Positions 1 to 9,190 are shown, numbered from the stretch's first letter. The stretch is DNA of 64,000 bases from Rhodospirillales bacterium (GCA_020638295.1 JACKIU010000003.1:200905-264904); one strand, 5' to 3'. Notes: generated from the letters alone by a model not told the origin. Program-made: numbers and translations.

Positions 1-670
1 GGAATTGCAGGATTTTGCTTATGTTGTCTCGCATGATTTGAAGGCGCCGTTGAGGCATTTGTCGCTGAGCGCCGGATTTTTGGCGCGGGAATATGGAGAC
101 AAACTTGATGAGCGCGGGCATGAGTTCTTGCACAAGATGCTTAAAAGTACCGATCATATGCAAAACATGATCGAAAGTCTGTTGTCCTATGCGCGAGTGG
201 GTCAGAGCAAGCGATCTTCGTTTAAGCCTGTCGCGCTTAAAGAGGTTTTGGGTGAAGTTCTTGAAGTTATGGGCGTTACGATTGAGGAAAGTCGTGCGCA
301 AATCAAGATGGATGAGCTTCCGGCTGTAACCGGCGATAAGGACTTGCTTGAGCAACTGTTTCAAAACCTCATTCAGAATTCGATTAAATACGCCAAGGCG
401 GATACTCCGCCCGAAATTACTATTGATTGTGAAAAATCCCACGGGTATTGGCGCATCTCGGTGGCCGATAACGGTATAGGAATCGTGCCGAAATATGCGG
501 ACAGGGTTTTTGACATTTTTGAACGGCTGCATCGTGATGATGAATATGAAGGTGTCGGGATTGGTCTGTCGATTTGTCAGCGTATTGTGACTTTTCACGG
601 CGGTGAGATTTGGCTTGATAAAGATTATGATCAGGGGGCGAAGTTTGTTTTTACTCTGAGGGCTGCGTAA
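1..670 (+). CDS. sensor histidine kinase, C-terminal part (gene starts before the window)
   Basis: The frame is open from the first bases, so the N-terminal sensor region lies outside the window. What remains is a transmitter module. The H-box VVSHDLKAPLRHL contains the phosphorylated histidine, followed by a dimerisation helix. The ATPase domain has the N box LFQNLIQNSIKYAK, the G1 box DNGIGI and the G2 box VGIGLSIC. The H-box resembles phytochrome-like kinases of the Cph1 family. The next gene, 37 bases downstream on the same strand, encodes an Rcp1-type response regulator, so the two probably form a two-component pair. The input signal cannot be seen from this fragment. Confidence 0.9.
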   Translation, partial: ELQDFAYVVSHDLKAPLRHLSLSAGFLAREYGDKLDERGHEFLHKMLKSTDHMQNMIESLLSYARVGQSKRSSFKPVALKEVLGEVLEVMGVTIEESRAQIKMDELPAVTGDKDLLEQLFQNLIQNSIKYAKADTPPEITIDCEKSHGYWRISVADNGIGIVPKYADRVFDIFERLHRDDEYEGVGIGLSICQRIVTFHGGEIWLDKDYDQGAKFVFTLRAA

Positions 671-707
671 TTATTTGGGAGCATGATTTTAATAAAGGAT
701 TGTACTG

Positions 708-1151
708 ATGAAAAACTCTGAACCTATTCAAATTCTTATGGCTGAAGATCAGGAAACGGACGCTTTTTTTGTTGAGCAGGCTTTTGCTCAGTCGAAGATA
801 GAAAATGTTGTGCATTGGGTACGGGACGGTCAGGAGGTTATGGATTTTTTATCGGGTGAGGGTAAGTATGAGCAACAGCCGCGTCCGCATTTGATTATTC
901 TCGATATCAAAATGCCGCGTAAGGACGGGATGGAAACGCTTGAAGAGATTAAAGGTGATGAGCGGCTTAAGGATATTCCTGTGCTGATAATGTCTGGGTC
1001 GCAGGCACCTGATGATGTCCTTAAAGCGTATAAGAAACATGCCAATGCGTATGTCGCGAAAACCAACGGCTTTGACGATATGCTTAGTTTTGTTGAGGCG
1101 GTTGAAAAGTTCTGGTTTATGAGGGCGCGGTTGCCACAGGCTCAGGTCTGA
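708..1151 (+). CDS. response regulator, Rcp1-like single receiver domain
   Basis: A 147-residue stand-alone receiver domain. It shows the acidic pair (AEDQETD), the phosphoacceptor aspartate in LIILDIKMPRKDG, the conserved Ser in LIMSGS and the Lys in YVAKTNG. There is no output domain. Size and sequence fit the Rcp1 group, which partners phytochrome-like histidine kinases; the kinase fragment just upstream agrees with that. Such proteins usually pass the phosphate on or act by protein contact rather than by binding DNA. The stop codon abuts the convergent gene on the minus strand. Confidence 0.9.
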   Translation: MKNSEPIQILMAEDQETDAFFVEQAFAQSKIENVVHWVRDGQEVMDFLSGEGKYEQQPRPHLIILDIKMPRKDGMETLEEIKGDERLKDIPVLIMSGSQAPDDVLKAYKKHANAYVAKTNGFDDMLSFVEAVEKFWFMRARLPQAQV

Positions 1152-1991
1152 TTACAGAGAGGCCAGAGCAAAGTTTTTTAAACAGACAAAGCCGTCTTTC
1201 ACGGCAATGACGATTTCACGGCTGAGACGGACGGCGATTTTTCCCGGCGCGGAGTCATGCGGTTCTTCCCAAGCGTCCAGCGCGTAGACAACCCATAACT
1301 GATCGTCGAAGCTGGCGAGGCTGCCGAAATTTCCAAAAGCGCGGGCGGTGCGTTTGACGGTTTTGATATCGGCGTTCCAGTCCAAAAGGCGGTCTTGGTC
1401 GGTCGGCGGGGCGATGGTTGAGGCTTCTGTAGCGTTTTGCGGCTTCGCTTTTTCCCAAAGATCGGACAATTCATCGAACAGCTTTGAAACCAGATTTGGT
1501 GTGCGCATAGCGATTTTGGCGCTGTAGGTTTCTACGCTTTCCTCGGGGGAAAGCGCGAATTTTTCCTGTAGCAGGATATCCCCGGCGTCAAAGTTTTGCG
1601 TCATTTTATGGGCGGTCAGGCCTGCGGCGCTTTCAAGGTTATCGAGAATTATGCGCGGGATGGGCATAAGGCCGCGGCCTTTGGGCAAATATGTTGGATG
1701 CAGGTTTACAGCGTAGGCGCGGGCCGGATCGACGGGAGGGATTTTGTATGGATAACCGGCGGCAAAGAACAGCTCGACGCCTTTATCGAGAAAGGGATAG
1801 AGGTGGAAATCTTCGGCCCTTGATATAATGAACGGAACGTTTCGTTTTTGCGCGAGAGTGCGGCATTGTTGATTGAAATTGAAAATATTGTCGCATTCGA
1901 AGCTAAAGATGCCGACCAGTTCATGGCCATCCTCAATGACCCGCTCAATGGCGGGGAGCATAAAATCGTAACCGAAATAGACGAACTTCAT
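1152..1991 (-). CDS. formyltransferase family protein
   Basis: 279 residues related to the formyltransferase fold of methionyl-tRNA and sugar formyltransferases. The catalytic-type segment NLHPTYLPKGRG (Asn, His) and the later DAGDILLQ motif are present. The N-terminus MKFVYFGYDFMLPAIE starts a Rossmann-like strand. It is shorter and more divergent than Fmt (normally about 310 residues) and is not next to def, so it is more likely a paralogue acting on a sugar, amine or other substrate with 10-formyl-tetrahydrofolate. The true substrate is not evident. The FlgC-like gene lies 48 bases upstream on the same strand. Confidence 0.7.
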   Translation of the reverse strand: MKFVYFGYDFMLPAIERVIEDGHELVGIFSFECDNIFNFNQQCRTLAQKRNVPFIISRAEDFHLYPFLDKGVELFFAAGYPYKIPPVDPARAYAVNLHPTYLPKGRGLMPIPRIILDNLESAAGLTAHKMTQNFDAGDILLQEKFALSPEESVETYSAKIAMRTPNLVSKLFDELSDLWEKAKPQNATEASTIAPPTDQDRLLDWNADIKTVKRTARAFGNFGSLASFDDQLWVVYALDAWEEPHDSAPGKIAVRLSREIVIAVKDGFVCLKNFALASL

Positions 1992-2039
1992 GCTTGAAGT
2001 ATCGGCAATCGCGGGGATGCTTACAAGCAGGATTTGTAA

Positions 2040-2453
2040 TTAGGCTTTGTCGTCGATAATGCGGAAGAGTTCTTCATTGAGTTCAGAGGTCGCTTCAATG
2101 GTTTTAATGTTGGCCTTGTACTGGATTTTTGCCAGATTAAGATTGACCGCTTCTTCGGCCAGATCGACATTAGGCATACCGATGAGGCCTTCGTTATTGG
2201 CAAATGGTGAATCCGGGTCATAGGCTGGAACGAAGGGATCGTTTTTGGGTACGAATGTGCTGGTTACACCTTGGCCATTTCCTTCATTATCTGTTTGCGC
2301 GGTTTGCTGCGTGCGTAGCGGCGTATATGGCGCTTGGGCGCCTTCTTCCAAAGAACCGGCGGTTTGCAGGTTGGCAATGTTCGAGGCGCTGGCCGCCAGT
2401 TGCTTGCTGGCTGCGTTTAAACCTGTCAGTGCAATGTTAATCGGTCCAATCAT
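2040..2453 (-). CDS. FlgC-like flagellar rod family protein
   Basis: The chosen ATG gives 137 residues, the usual FlgC length; a longer upstream frame is low-complexity and probably not translated. The N-terminus (MIGPINIALTGLNAASKQL, then ASNIANLQTAG) matches the rod-protein motif with its SxNIAN signature. The C-terminus (NVDLAEEAVNLNLAKIQYKAN) matches the conserved rod/hook C-terminal helix. Rod proteins form the axial shaft of the flagellum. No other flagellar gene is in the window, so it may be an isolated paralogue or a distant part of a dispersed flagellar set. Confidence 0.65.
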   Translation of the reverse strand: MIGPINIALTGLNAASKQLAASASNIANLQTAGSLEEGAQAPYTPLRTQQTAQTDNEGNGQGVTSTFVPKNDPFVPAYDPDSPFANNEGLIGMPNVDLAEEAVNLNLAKIQYKANIKTIEATSELNEELFRIIDDKA

Positions 2454-2555
2454 ATCTAGAGTTATAGCATGAAAAACGTTAAAATCGTCTTGAGATTTGG
2501 TCTTTTGGCTGTTCCGTCCCTGCCTATTTATGTTATCTTCAGTAAGGATCTTGTT

Positions 2556-3056
2556 ATGCGTTTTATTCTTGTTTTTCAATTTTTTATCGCTGTTTTGGTT
2601 TTGAATTCCGGTGCCGGTTTCGCGACATCGGCGCGCGATTATATCTGGGGGCCACCTCAAAAGGATTTTGTGCGGCCGTTTCTGGAAGAGGCGAAATTAC
2701 CGCATAATGCGCGATGGGCGGATGATGAATGGAGCCCGAAGGACTGGATCGATTCGCGCGGGGGTAGCGTTAAAGCGGTCGTCGATGGTTTGTACCGGGC
2801 CGATATCGTTGCGGACCAGTATGTTGATAACGATATACCGGTGTTGGAAGTCGGGCAGGGCTTTCTGGAACTCGGCGCACAAGACAAGCGCCGGGTGATC
2901 GCCTTTATGGATGAGGTGTTTGGTGTGACGAAATTTTCAACGCCGGGGGTTATCCTGATCGTTTTTCATCAGGATAAGAGCTGGTTGCATGACTTGCTGG
3001 AAGACAATGATGAACGGATTGGCTTTTTTGATGCCAATGGGTTGCAGCTGCAATAA
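2556..3056 (+). CDS. hypothetical exported protein
   Basis: 166 residues from an ATG preceded by AAGGA at a suitable distance; a longer in-frame start at 2469 is less likely because the signal peptide would then be internal. The N-terminus (MRFILVFQFFIAVLVLNS, then GAGFATSA) is a typical Sec signal peptide with an Ala-X-Ala-like end. The mature part is acidic and soluble, with no family I recognise (DYIWGPPQKDF, GQGFLELGAQDKRRVIAFMDEVF). It probably acts in the periplasm. It converges with the EamA transporter gene 8 bases away and diverges from the FlgC-like gene. Confidence 0.7.
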   Translation: MRFILVFQFFIAVLVLNSGAGFATSARDYIWGPPQKDFVRPFLEEAKLPHNARWADDEWSPKDWIDSRGGSVKAVVDGLYRADIVADQYVDNDIPVLEVGQGFLELGAQDKRRVIAFMDEVFGVTKFSTPGVILIVFHQDKSWLHDLLEDNDERIGFFDANGLQLQ

Positions 3057-3064
3057 TCGCTTGT

Positions 3065-3970
3065 TCAGACTGAGCGTTGTTTATTGAGTCTTTCCCGGTA
3101 CAAAATATAGAGGTTGGAGGCGATGATGATCGCGCTGCCAACGAAGACCGGCCAGCCCGGGACGATGTGCCAGATCCAGATATCAAAGCCTGTGGCCCAG
3201 ATGAGGCCGGTATAGTTAAACGGCCCGAGCAATGAGGCTGGAGCGCGCTGGAAGCCCAGTGTGAGGAAGATCTGGCCCAGACCGCCGGTGATGCCGATTC
3301 CCAACATGATGAGCGCGGAGTGGGCATCGGGCATATTGGTCACCCATGGCATGAACAGGCCTGGCACAACGACTCCACCGACGAAGAAATAAAAGGTGAT
3401 GGTGAAGGCGCTTTGGGTTTTCAGAGCGCGCAGCAGGACCTGAATAAAGGCATGGCAGACGGCCGCCCCCAGAGCGAGTGCAACGCCGATCAGGGTAACG
3501 TCCGGGGTTGGCCGGGCGACGATGATCACGCCGGTCATGCCGATGGCTACGGCAATCCAGCGATGCGGTCCAATATGTTCTTTAAGGAAAAAATGGGCGA
3601 GTACGGGGATGAGCAAAGTCGACATGAAAAACAGCACAGTGGCGTTGGCCATCGGCAGAGCCTGCACGGCGGCGAAGGTCAGGTACAGGCCGATGGTGCC
3701 GATTGTTACACGCAAGGCCAGTGTGAAGGGTTTGGAGGTCTTGAGCAGGTGGTATTTGCCCGTGAATGCGACATAGGCCAAGCAGGGGATAACGGCCAGA
3801 AGATTACGGTAGAAAACGATTTCCATGACGTGGTGCTGGCCGGTGAGCAGTTTGTTGAACATGCTCATCACTGAAAAGCAGAAAAAGGCCGCGCAGGCAA
3901 AAGCGACGCCGTGCAGGATTTTGTCTGTGTGTTGTTGCAGGTCTTCGTTATGTGATATGTGTTTGCGCAT
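3065..3970 (-). CDS. EamA/DMT family transporter
   Basis: 301 residues with about ten hydrophobic helices in two similar halves, the arrangement of drug/metabolite exporters of the EamA family. Landmarks are the first half (VAFACAAFFCFSVMSMFNKL, FYRNLLAVIPCLAY) and the second-half repeat (ICHAFIQVLLRAL-like helix, GLGQIFLTLGFQ, GPFNYTGLIWA). These inner-membrane proteins export metabolites or amino acids, but the substrate cannot be read from sequence. A strong hairpin terminator lies just upstream of its start and separates it from ilvC. A second EamA gene occurs at 47.3-48.2 kb. Confidence 0.85.
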   Translation of the reverse strand: MRKHISHNEDLQQHTDKILHGVAFACAAFFCFSVMSMFNKLLTGQHHVMEIVFYRNLLAVIPCLAYVAFTGKYHLLKTSKPFTLALRVTIGTIGLYLTFAAVQALPMANATVLFFMSTLLIPVLAHFFLKEHIGPHRWIAVAIGMTGVIIVARPTPDVTLIGVALALGAAVCHAFIQVLLRALKTQSAFTITFYFFVGGVVVPGLFMPWVTNMPDAHSALIMLGIGITGGLGQIFLTLGFQRAPASLLGPFNYTGLIWATGFDIWIWHIVPGWPVFVGSAIIIASNLYILYRERLNKQRSV

Positions 3971-3985
3971 GGGTTCTTTATGCCT

Positions 3986-4018
3986 AAAAAGGGCTGCGAT
4001 ATTTCGCAGCCCTTTTTT
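3986..4018 (-). terminator. intrinsic terminator after ilvC
   Basis: A 9-bp perfect stem (GGGCTGCGA with TCGCAGCCC, positions 3991-3999 and 4004-4012) around a four-base loop. It is flanked by five A on the left and six T on the right, so it can work in both directions. On the minus strand it lies about 30 bases beyond the ilvC stop and ends in a run of T. Confidence 0.85.
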
Positions 4019-4043
4019 ATGATTTTGGTTATCGCTTGCGATA

Positions 4044-5109
4044 TTAATTCTTGGCTTTGTCGACCAGTTTGTTTTTGCCGATCCAGGGCATCATGGCGCG
4101 GAGCTTGGCGCCGGTTTCCTCGATCGGATGTGCCGCATTTTTTTCGCGCATTTCGACGAGTTTGGACAGGCCTTCCTTGTTGCCGCCCATAAAACCTTCG
4201 ACGAATTTGCCGGACTGGATGTCTTGCAAGATGCGTTTCATTTCCGCCTTGGTTTCGGGCGTAATTACACGCGGGCCGGAAACATAACCCCCATATTCGG
4301 CTGTGTTGGACACGGAATAGTTCATGTTGCTGATTCCGGCCTCATAAATCAGATCAACGATCAGTTTGGTTTCGTGCAGGCATTCGAAATAAGCCATTTC
4401 CGGCGGGTAGCCCGCTTCGACCAATGTTTCATAGCCAGCTTTGATCAGTTCTTCCAAACCGCCGCACAGCACGGCCTGCTCACCGAACAGGTCGGTTTCA
4501 CACTCGTCTTTGAATGTGGTTTCGATGATGCCCGAACGCCCACCACCAACGGCGCTGGCGTATGACAGGGCTAGGTCTTTGGCTGTACCGGAGGCATCTT
4601 GGGCCACGGCGATCAGGCAGGGTACACCGCCGCCTTTTTGGTATTCGCCGCGCACGGTGTGGCCGGGGCCTTTCGGGGCGACCATGATTACGTCGAGGTC
4701 GGCGCGCGGCTTGATCAGGCCGAAATGGATGTTCAGGCCGTGAGCGAACATCAGAGTTGCGCCTTGTTTCAGGTTGGGTTCGATCTCGTCACGGTACAGG
4801 TCGGCTTGGTGCTCATCCGGGGCGAGGATCATCACAACATCAGCCTCGGCTGCGGCTGCGGCCGGAGGCATGACGGTGAAGCCTGCACCTTGCGCTTTGG
4901 TAGTGGATGCCGAGCCTTCACGCAGGCCGATGATCACGGTTTTAACGCCGCTGTAATTGATGTTTTGTGCGTGGGCGTGGCCTTGCGAGCCATAACCGAT
5001 GATGGCGACTTTCTTGGCTTTGATCAGCTCCTAAATTGCAATCCTTATCATAGTAAACATTCAGCGAAGTGGTGTTTTCAGGTGTCGTTTGTGCCGCTGC
5101 TTGTGTCAT
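4044..5109 (-). pseudogene. ilvC: ketol-acid reductoisomerase with a one-base frameshift near codon 27
   Basis: IlvC converts acetolactate or acetohydroxybutyrate to the dihydroxy acid with NADPH and Mg, the second common step of valine, leucine and isoleucine synthesis. Reading from ATG 5109 (preceded by AGAGGT) gives MTQAAAQTTPENTTSLNVYY and then DKDCNL. One extra base at 5030/5031 (a C on the plus strand) then shifts the frame. After the shift the product resumes with KAKKVAIIGYGSQGHAHAQN, the NADPH Rossmann motif, and runs intact to the stop, including DLFGEQAVLCGG and ECLHETKLIVDLIYEAG. The uninterrupted downstream frame alone would lack the NADPH site. Everything else is normal (about 354 residues if corrected), so a sequencing error or a very recent mutation is more likely than old decay. 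Confidence 0.9.
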
Positions 5110-5198
5110 AATCGTGAACCTCTTTCAAATTTACGTTCGTGAACCGCATAAAACAGGGTTTGGCGGGCAGAATCAAGCGATTATTTATTATTGTTGCG

Positions 5199-5645
5199 CT
5201 ATTGTTTCAGGGCGTCGTTGACGGCCTTGGTCAGCTTTTGCATGTCTTTAAGGTTGCCCTGAATTTCGTAGCCTTTTTGGCCAATGATGCGGCCACCCAG
5301 ATCGATGTTGTAAATGCTGGCGCGGTGGGACATCTGGAAGGGGCCGAATTCTTCCATGAAGATGCAGGTATAATCCTCATCATGTGGGTGAAAGCCATCG
5401 GTTATTGTTGCGTTCAGCATAACTTCTCGATAGCCGCTGCCCAGACCGGTTGGTGTACGCAGCGTTTTTGAGACGATTTTTTCAACGCGGTCGCCTTCAT
5501 AAAGAAACGCTTCAATTCCGGCTTTGCAGCCCTTGATGAGTCGTGCATCTGCGGTTTCACGGTCGACACAGCCTGTCAATAGCAGGGGTAATCCAGCAAG
5601 TAGTGTAAGGGTAAAGGTTTTCGCGGGTTTAGTCCTGATCATCAT
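5199..5645 (-). CDS. hypothetical lipoprotein
   Basis: About 148 residues from ATG 5645 (a second ATG follows at 5642). The N-terminus has basic residues, a hydrophobic stretch (TFTLTLLAGLPLLL) and a lipobox LLTGC, so it should be a lipid-anchored envelope protein. The mature part contains three further cysteines (IKGCKAG, YTCIF) and a GLGSGYREVMLNATITDG segment. I do not recognise the family. The start overlaps the end of ilvN by about 17 bases, so it is probably translated with that operon, between ilvN and ilvC. Any link to branched-chain amino acid synthesis is unproven. Confidence 0.65.
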   Translation of the reverse strand: MMIRTKPAKTFTLTLLAGLPLLLTGCVDRETADARLIKGCKAGIEAFLYEGDRVEKIVSKTLRTPTGLGSGYREVMLNATITDGFHPHDEDYTCIFMEEFGPFQMSHRASIYNIDLGGRIIGQKGYEIQGNLKDMQKLTKAVNDALKQ

Positions 5646-6207
5646 GGGTGGTTGCGCCGCGGGAAATGGCGGCGATGCCCGTGCGGCTGACATCGACGAG
5701 GCCGAGCGGTTTCATCAGGTTGATAAAGGCGTCGACCTTTTCCGTCGTGCCGGTGAGTTCAAAGACGAAGGATTCCAAGGTTGAGTCGAGCGGCTGGGCG
5801 CGAAAGACGTCTGCCAAGCGCAGGGCTTCTATCCGTTTTTCACCGGTGCCGGCGACCTTGATCAGGGCCAGTTCGCGCTCGATATGCGGGCCGAAGGTGG
5901 TCAGGTCGCGTACGCGTCTGACGGAGACGATTTGTCTGATCTGGGCCTTGATCTGCTCGATCACCGACGGTGTGCCGCTGACGACGATCGTTATGCGCGA
6001 GGTGTTTTCCTCGTGGTCGGTTTCGGCAACGGTCAGGCTGTCGATGTTATAGCCCCGCCCTGTAAAGCGGCCGATGACGCGGGCCAGAACGCCGGGTTCA
6101 TTATCGACGATGATGGCGAGCGTGTGGCTTTCCTCTTCCTGCTGTAGCGGATTTGGCGCATAGACGGATTTGCTTTTTTTGTCGTATTTTTTAAGGGGCT
6201 TATTCAT
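5629..6207 (-). CDS. ilvN: acetolactate synthase small (regulatory) subunit
   Basis: 192 residues. An N-terminal ACT domain (HTLAIIVDNEPGVLARVIGRF, then GYNIDSLTVAETD) binds valine for feedback inhibition. The C-terminal IlvH domain (ERELALIKVAG, then LESFVFELTGTTEKVDAFI) contacts the catalytic subunit. About 30 extra residues precede the ACT domain. It partners IlvB (9857-11698), but the two genes are separated by four unrelated genes, which is unusual. It is followed with overlap by a lipoprotein gene and then ilvC. Confidence 0.95.
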   Translation of the reverse strand: MNKPLKKYDKKSKSVYAPNPLQQEEESHTLAIIVDNEPGVLARVIGRFTGRGYNIDSLTVAETDHEENTSRITIVVSGTPSVIEQIKAQIRQIVSVRRVRDLTTFGPHIERELALIKVAGTGEKRIEALRLADVFRAQPLDSTLESFVFELTGTTEKVDAFINLMKPLGLVDVSRTGIAAISRGATTHDDQD

Positions 6208-6264
6208 GGAAATCCTTATACCTCAAGATTTCCATGAATACAAAGGCTTTGTGCAGGTTGTATT

Positions 6265-7713
6265 CTATGCGGTCTGAGTACTAGATCCCTTTGATATCAG
6301 GCTTCCCACAATCATTCCAACGATTGCCATGAACAGGCCGACAAGCTGCGGGGGGACGGCAAGCGTTTCACCGGTGCTGACGCTGTAGGCTTCGAGGACG
6401 GCCCATGAAGAGACGCCGAGTGCGATGGACACTAACGCTCCGGTGTTGTTCGCATTTTTCCAGTAGACGCCGAAGGCCAGAGGGGCAAAGGCGCCGCAGA
6501 GTGTTACCAGATAAGCGTTTTCGACCATTTCGAAAATACTCAGGCCGGCCATCGTGCTGAAATAGGCGTAGGCTAGAACGATCAGGCCGAAGCCGAGTAC
6601 GCAAAGTCTTAGGGTTATCAGGAGATGTCTGTCGTCGAGCTTGAATATATTTTTGAAAATGTTCTCTGCGAGGATGGCAGACGGGGCGAGCAGTGTTCCC
6701 GATGCTGTTGACATGATGGCTGACAACAATGCGCCAAAGAAAACGATCTGGATCGGCAAAGGCACATCATTGAGTATGAAGGACGGCAAAATCCTTTGCG
6801 GGTCGCCGTCTGCGGACATGTGTGTATCGATCAAGCCCGGATCGAGCATGGTTGCACCGTAGGCGATGAAAATCGGGACAAAGCAAAAAGCGATATAGAA
6901 TGTTCCGCCAATGACTGTTCCGTGCACGGCGACTTTTTCATCTTTGGCGGACATGACGCGCTGGAAAACGTCTTGCTGAGGGATTGAGCCCAGGGCGAGA
7001 GTTACGAAAGCGCCGAGGAATGCCAGAATGGAAACGATGTCCAAATCAGGCCAGAATTCAAATTTGTTGTTTGCCGAGGCGTGGTTAATCACTTCCATGA
7101 ATCCGCCATCGAGGCGTGCGGAAATCAGATAGGCGACGGCGCAAAGCCCGCATAAAATCAGCATCATTTGCAGGAAGTCCATGATGGCGATGGACCACAT
7201 GCCTCCGAAGACAGTGTAGAACATCACGACGCCTAAACCGATGATCATGCCGATTTCGAGAGAGATTGCATCTGCTGAGATGAGGTTTATGGTCAATCCT
7301 AAAGCCACAATCTGAGCGGAAACCCAGCCCAGATAGCTGATGCAGATGGCGATGGATACTAGCGTTTCTACCGTTGGCCCAAAACGCTGGCGGTAGAAGT
7401 CACCGATGGTCAGCAGCTTCATTCTGTAAAGACGTGCGGCAAAGAAAACGCCGACGAAGATCAAACAGATTCCTGCGCCAAACGGGTCTGCGACGATGCC
7501 GGCCAGACCTTCTTCCATAAAGGTGGCGGGCATTCCCAAAACGGCCTCGGAGCCAAACCATGTCGCAAAAACTGTTGCTATAGTGATGTATATGGGCAGA
7601 GAACGGCCCGCCAGGATATAATCTGTGGAGTTATGGACGCGGCGCGCGGCGTAGATACCGATTCCGACCGAGATTGCCATGTATAAGATAACAAAGACGG
7701 AGAGTGTGTCCAT
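6265..7713 (-). CDS. sodium:solute symporter family protein
   Basis: 482 residues with about 13 hydrophobic helices, typical of the SSS family (PutP/PanF-like). Family marks include the start helix (FVILYMAISVGIGIYAA), then the TDYILAGRSLP segment, FATWFGSEAVLGMPATF and the LSAIMSTASGTLLAPSAI helix that normally lines the sodium and substrate site. It imports a small organic solute using sodium; the solute is unknown. It starts 24 bases after the stop of the decarboxylase gene, with AAGGA before the ATG, so the two look co-transcribed. Uptake of an amino acid or polyamine precursor is possible but is inference from that neighbour. Confidence 0.88.
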   Translation of the reverse strand: MDTLSVFVILYMAISVGIGIYAARRVHNSTDYILAGRSLPIYITIATVFATWFGSEAVLGMPATFMEEGLAGIVADPFGAGICLIFVGVFFAARLYRMKLLTIGDFYRQRFGPTVETLVSIAICISYLGWVSAQIVALGLTINLISADAISLEIGMIIGLGVVMFYTVFGGMWSIAIMDFLQMMLILCGLCAVAYLISARLDGGFMEVINHASANNKFEFWPDLDIVSILAFLGAFVTLALGSIPQQDVFQRVMSAKDEKVAVHGTVIGGTFYIAFCFVPIFIAYGATMLDPGLIDTHMSADGDPQRILPSFILNDVPLPIQIVFFGALLSAIMSTASGTLLAPSAILAENIFKNIFKLDDRHLLITLRLCVLGFGLIVLAYAYFSTMAGLSIFEMVENAYLVTLCGAFAPLAFGVYWKNANNTGALVSIALGVSSWAVLEAYSVSTGETLAVPPQLVGLFMAIVGMIVGSLISKGSSTQTA

Positions 7714-7737
7714 TTATGAGAGTCCTTTGTTTGGTGG

Positions 7738-9015
7738 CTACATTTGTGCGGTTTCCAACTGTTTTTCTGTAACCGTGCTTTTTTGAATGACGATTTTTTG
7801 CACGACGCCAAAGCCGTTGAAGTCCGTGCGCGAAACTTCACCATAGGCGCCTAGCTGTTCGAGCCTGATCCAGTCGCCGACGCGGACATCGGCTGGTAAC
7901 ATAAACGGGCCGCGCATCATGTCTACGGAATCGCATGTCGGTCCGGCAAAGCGAAACGCTTTTAACGGCAGGGTGTCTTTGCGCGGTTCTTTACGAATTA
8001 GGCGTGCCGGGTATGGCAGGCCGATTGAGCCACCGGCTTCGAACAAACCGCCGTATGTGCCATCATTTAAATACAGGAGATCGTCTTTGCGACCTTCGAC
8101 ACGAACAACCAATTCGCCAGCGCAAGCCACCAGGCCGCGGCCGACTTCACACAGAAGTTCGTATTGGTCAAGGCTGTTTTCCTTTATCGCGGCCGCGATT
8201 GTCTGTGTGAAGGTCTCTATTTGCGGGACGGGGTGTTCAGCGGTTAATTCCGCCGGAAAACCTCCGCCGATATCAACGGTATTTATTTTGACGCCGCTTT
8301 CTTCAATGGCGTCAGCGGCATGTTTTAAGGCCTTGGCGTAGACGATCGGATCGTGGCATTGTGTGCCAACGTGGAAGCTCAGTCCTAATTTTGAGCAGTA
8401 AGGGCGGCATAGCCGCAGAAGTTCAGCAGCCTGTTCCGGTTTTGCGCCAAATTTGCTCGAAAAGTCCGTTGCAACGTCGCCGCCGGCTTTTTCTTTGGGA
8501 ATGGCCATACGCACAAATAGCTCGAGATCTGGTGCGGCATTCGTTTCCTGAAGGATCTTGTCGAGTTCATCCGCATAATCCAGAACGAAAGCTCTGACGC
8601 CGTGATTCACATAGGCTTCGCGGATGGCTTCGGGGGCTTTGATGGGATGCATGAAATAGATTTTCGCGTCAGGAAACAGGTCCTTGATCAAGCGGATTTC
8701 ACTGATTGAAGCGGCGTCAAAACGGCGGATACCGCCTTTATACATGGCTTTTAGCAATATCGGGTCGGGATTGCATTTGACCGCATACATGGCCTGTCCG
8801 GTGAAGGCTTTGACAAACCTGCGGGTTCTGTCCACCAGCGCGTCCGGTTTTATGATCGAGACAGGAATTGCGGGGCGGAGCTTTCTTATGTAAGCATCGT
8901 CAACGTCTTTTTTCAGATGTCGTACCTGAGTATTGCACAGAAAAGACTGGTTTTCAGGGAGGGAGAAAGCGTATACGGAAGCCTCGCGGCTTCCCTTAAA
9001 AAGGTCGTCGGTCAT
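7738..9015 (-). CDS. ornithine-type (fold III PLP) decarboxylase
   Basis: About 425 residues of the alanine-racemase-fold decarboxylases (ornithine, lysine/ornithine, diaminopimelate). The PLP lysine is in YAVKCNPDP. Other marks are the HVGTQC strand, the Gly-rich phosphate loop DIGGGFPAE, CEVGRGLVA, and the active-site cysteine in GPTCDSVD, typical of ornithine decarboxylase. It should make putrescine (or cadaverine) from the amino acid. ATG 9015 is preferred to the TTG one codon earlier. It is followed by a sodium symporter gene. Upstream, between it and the toxin gene, lies a leftover ilvB 3' end. Confidence 0.87.
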   Translation of the reverse strand: MTDDLFKGSREASVYAFSLPENQSFLCNTQVRHLKKDVDDAYIRKLRPAIPVSIIKPDALVDRTRRFVKAFTGQAMYAVKCNPDPILLKAMYKGGIRRFDAASISEIRLIKDLFPDAKIYFMHPIKAPEAIREAYVNHGVRAFVLDYADELDKILQETNAAPDLELFVRMAIPKEKAGGDVATDFSSKFGAKPEQAAELLRLCRPYCSKLGLSFHVGTQCHDPIVYAKALKHAADAIEESGVKINTVDIGGGFPAELTAEHPVPQIETFTQTIAAAIKENSLDQYELLCEVGRGLVACAGELVVRVEGRKDDLLYLNDGTYGGLFEAGGSIGLPYPARLIRKEPRKDTLPLKAFRFAGPTCDSVDMMRGPFMLPADVRVGDWIRLEQLGAYGEVSRTDFNGFGVVQKIVIQKSTVTEKQLETAQM

Positions 9016-9190
9016 CAACGGTAAACCCTATGCTAATGTGGGGCGAGCCCCAAGTTAACTACAAGATATACGTCGTTGCATAACCGCTAATAGGCCATAG
9101 GCACGTGCGTGGATAATATATGAATCAAAATCAGAAAAAAAACAACATTTTTTTCTGTAAAGCACACATTTTTTACTCAAAGGTGCCGGG

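Noticed and set aside
2469..2555. Upstream extension of the secreted protein gene
   Set aside because: The later ATG at 2556 has a good AAGGA site and directly begins a signal peptide, so the extension is not needed.
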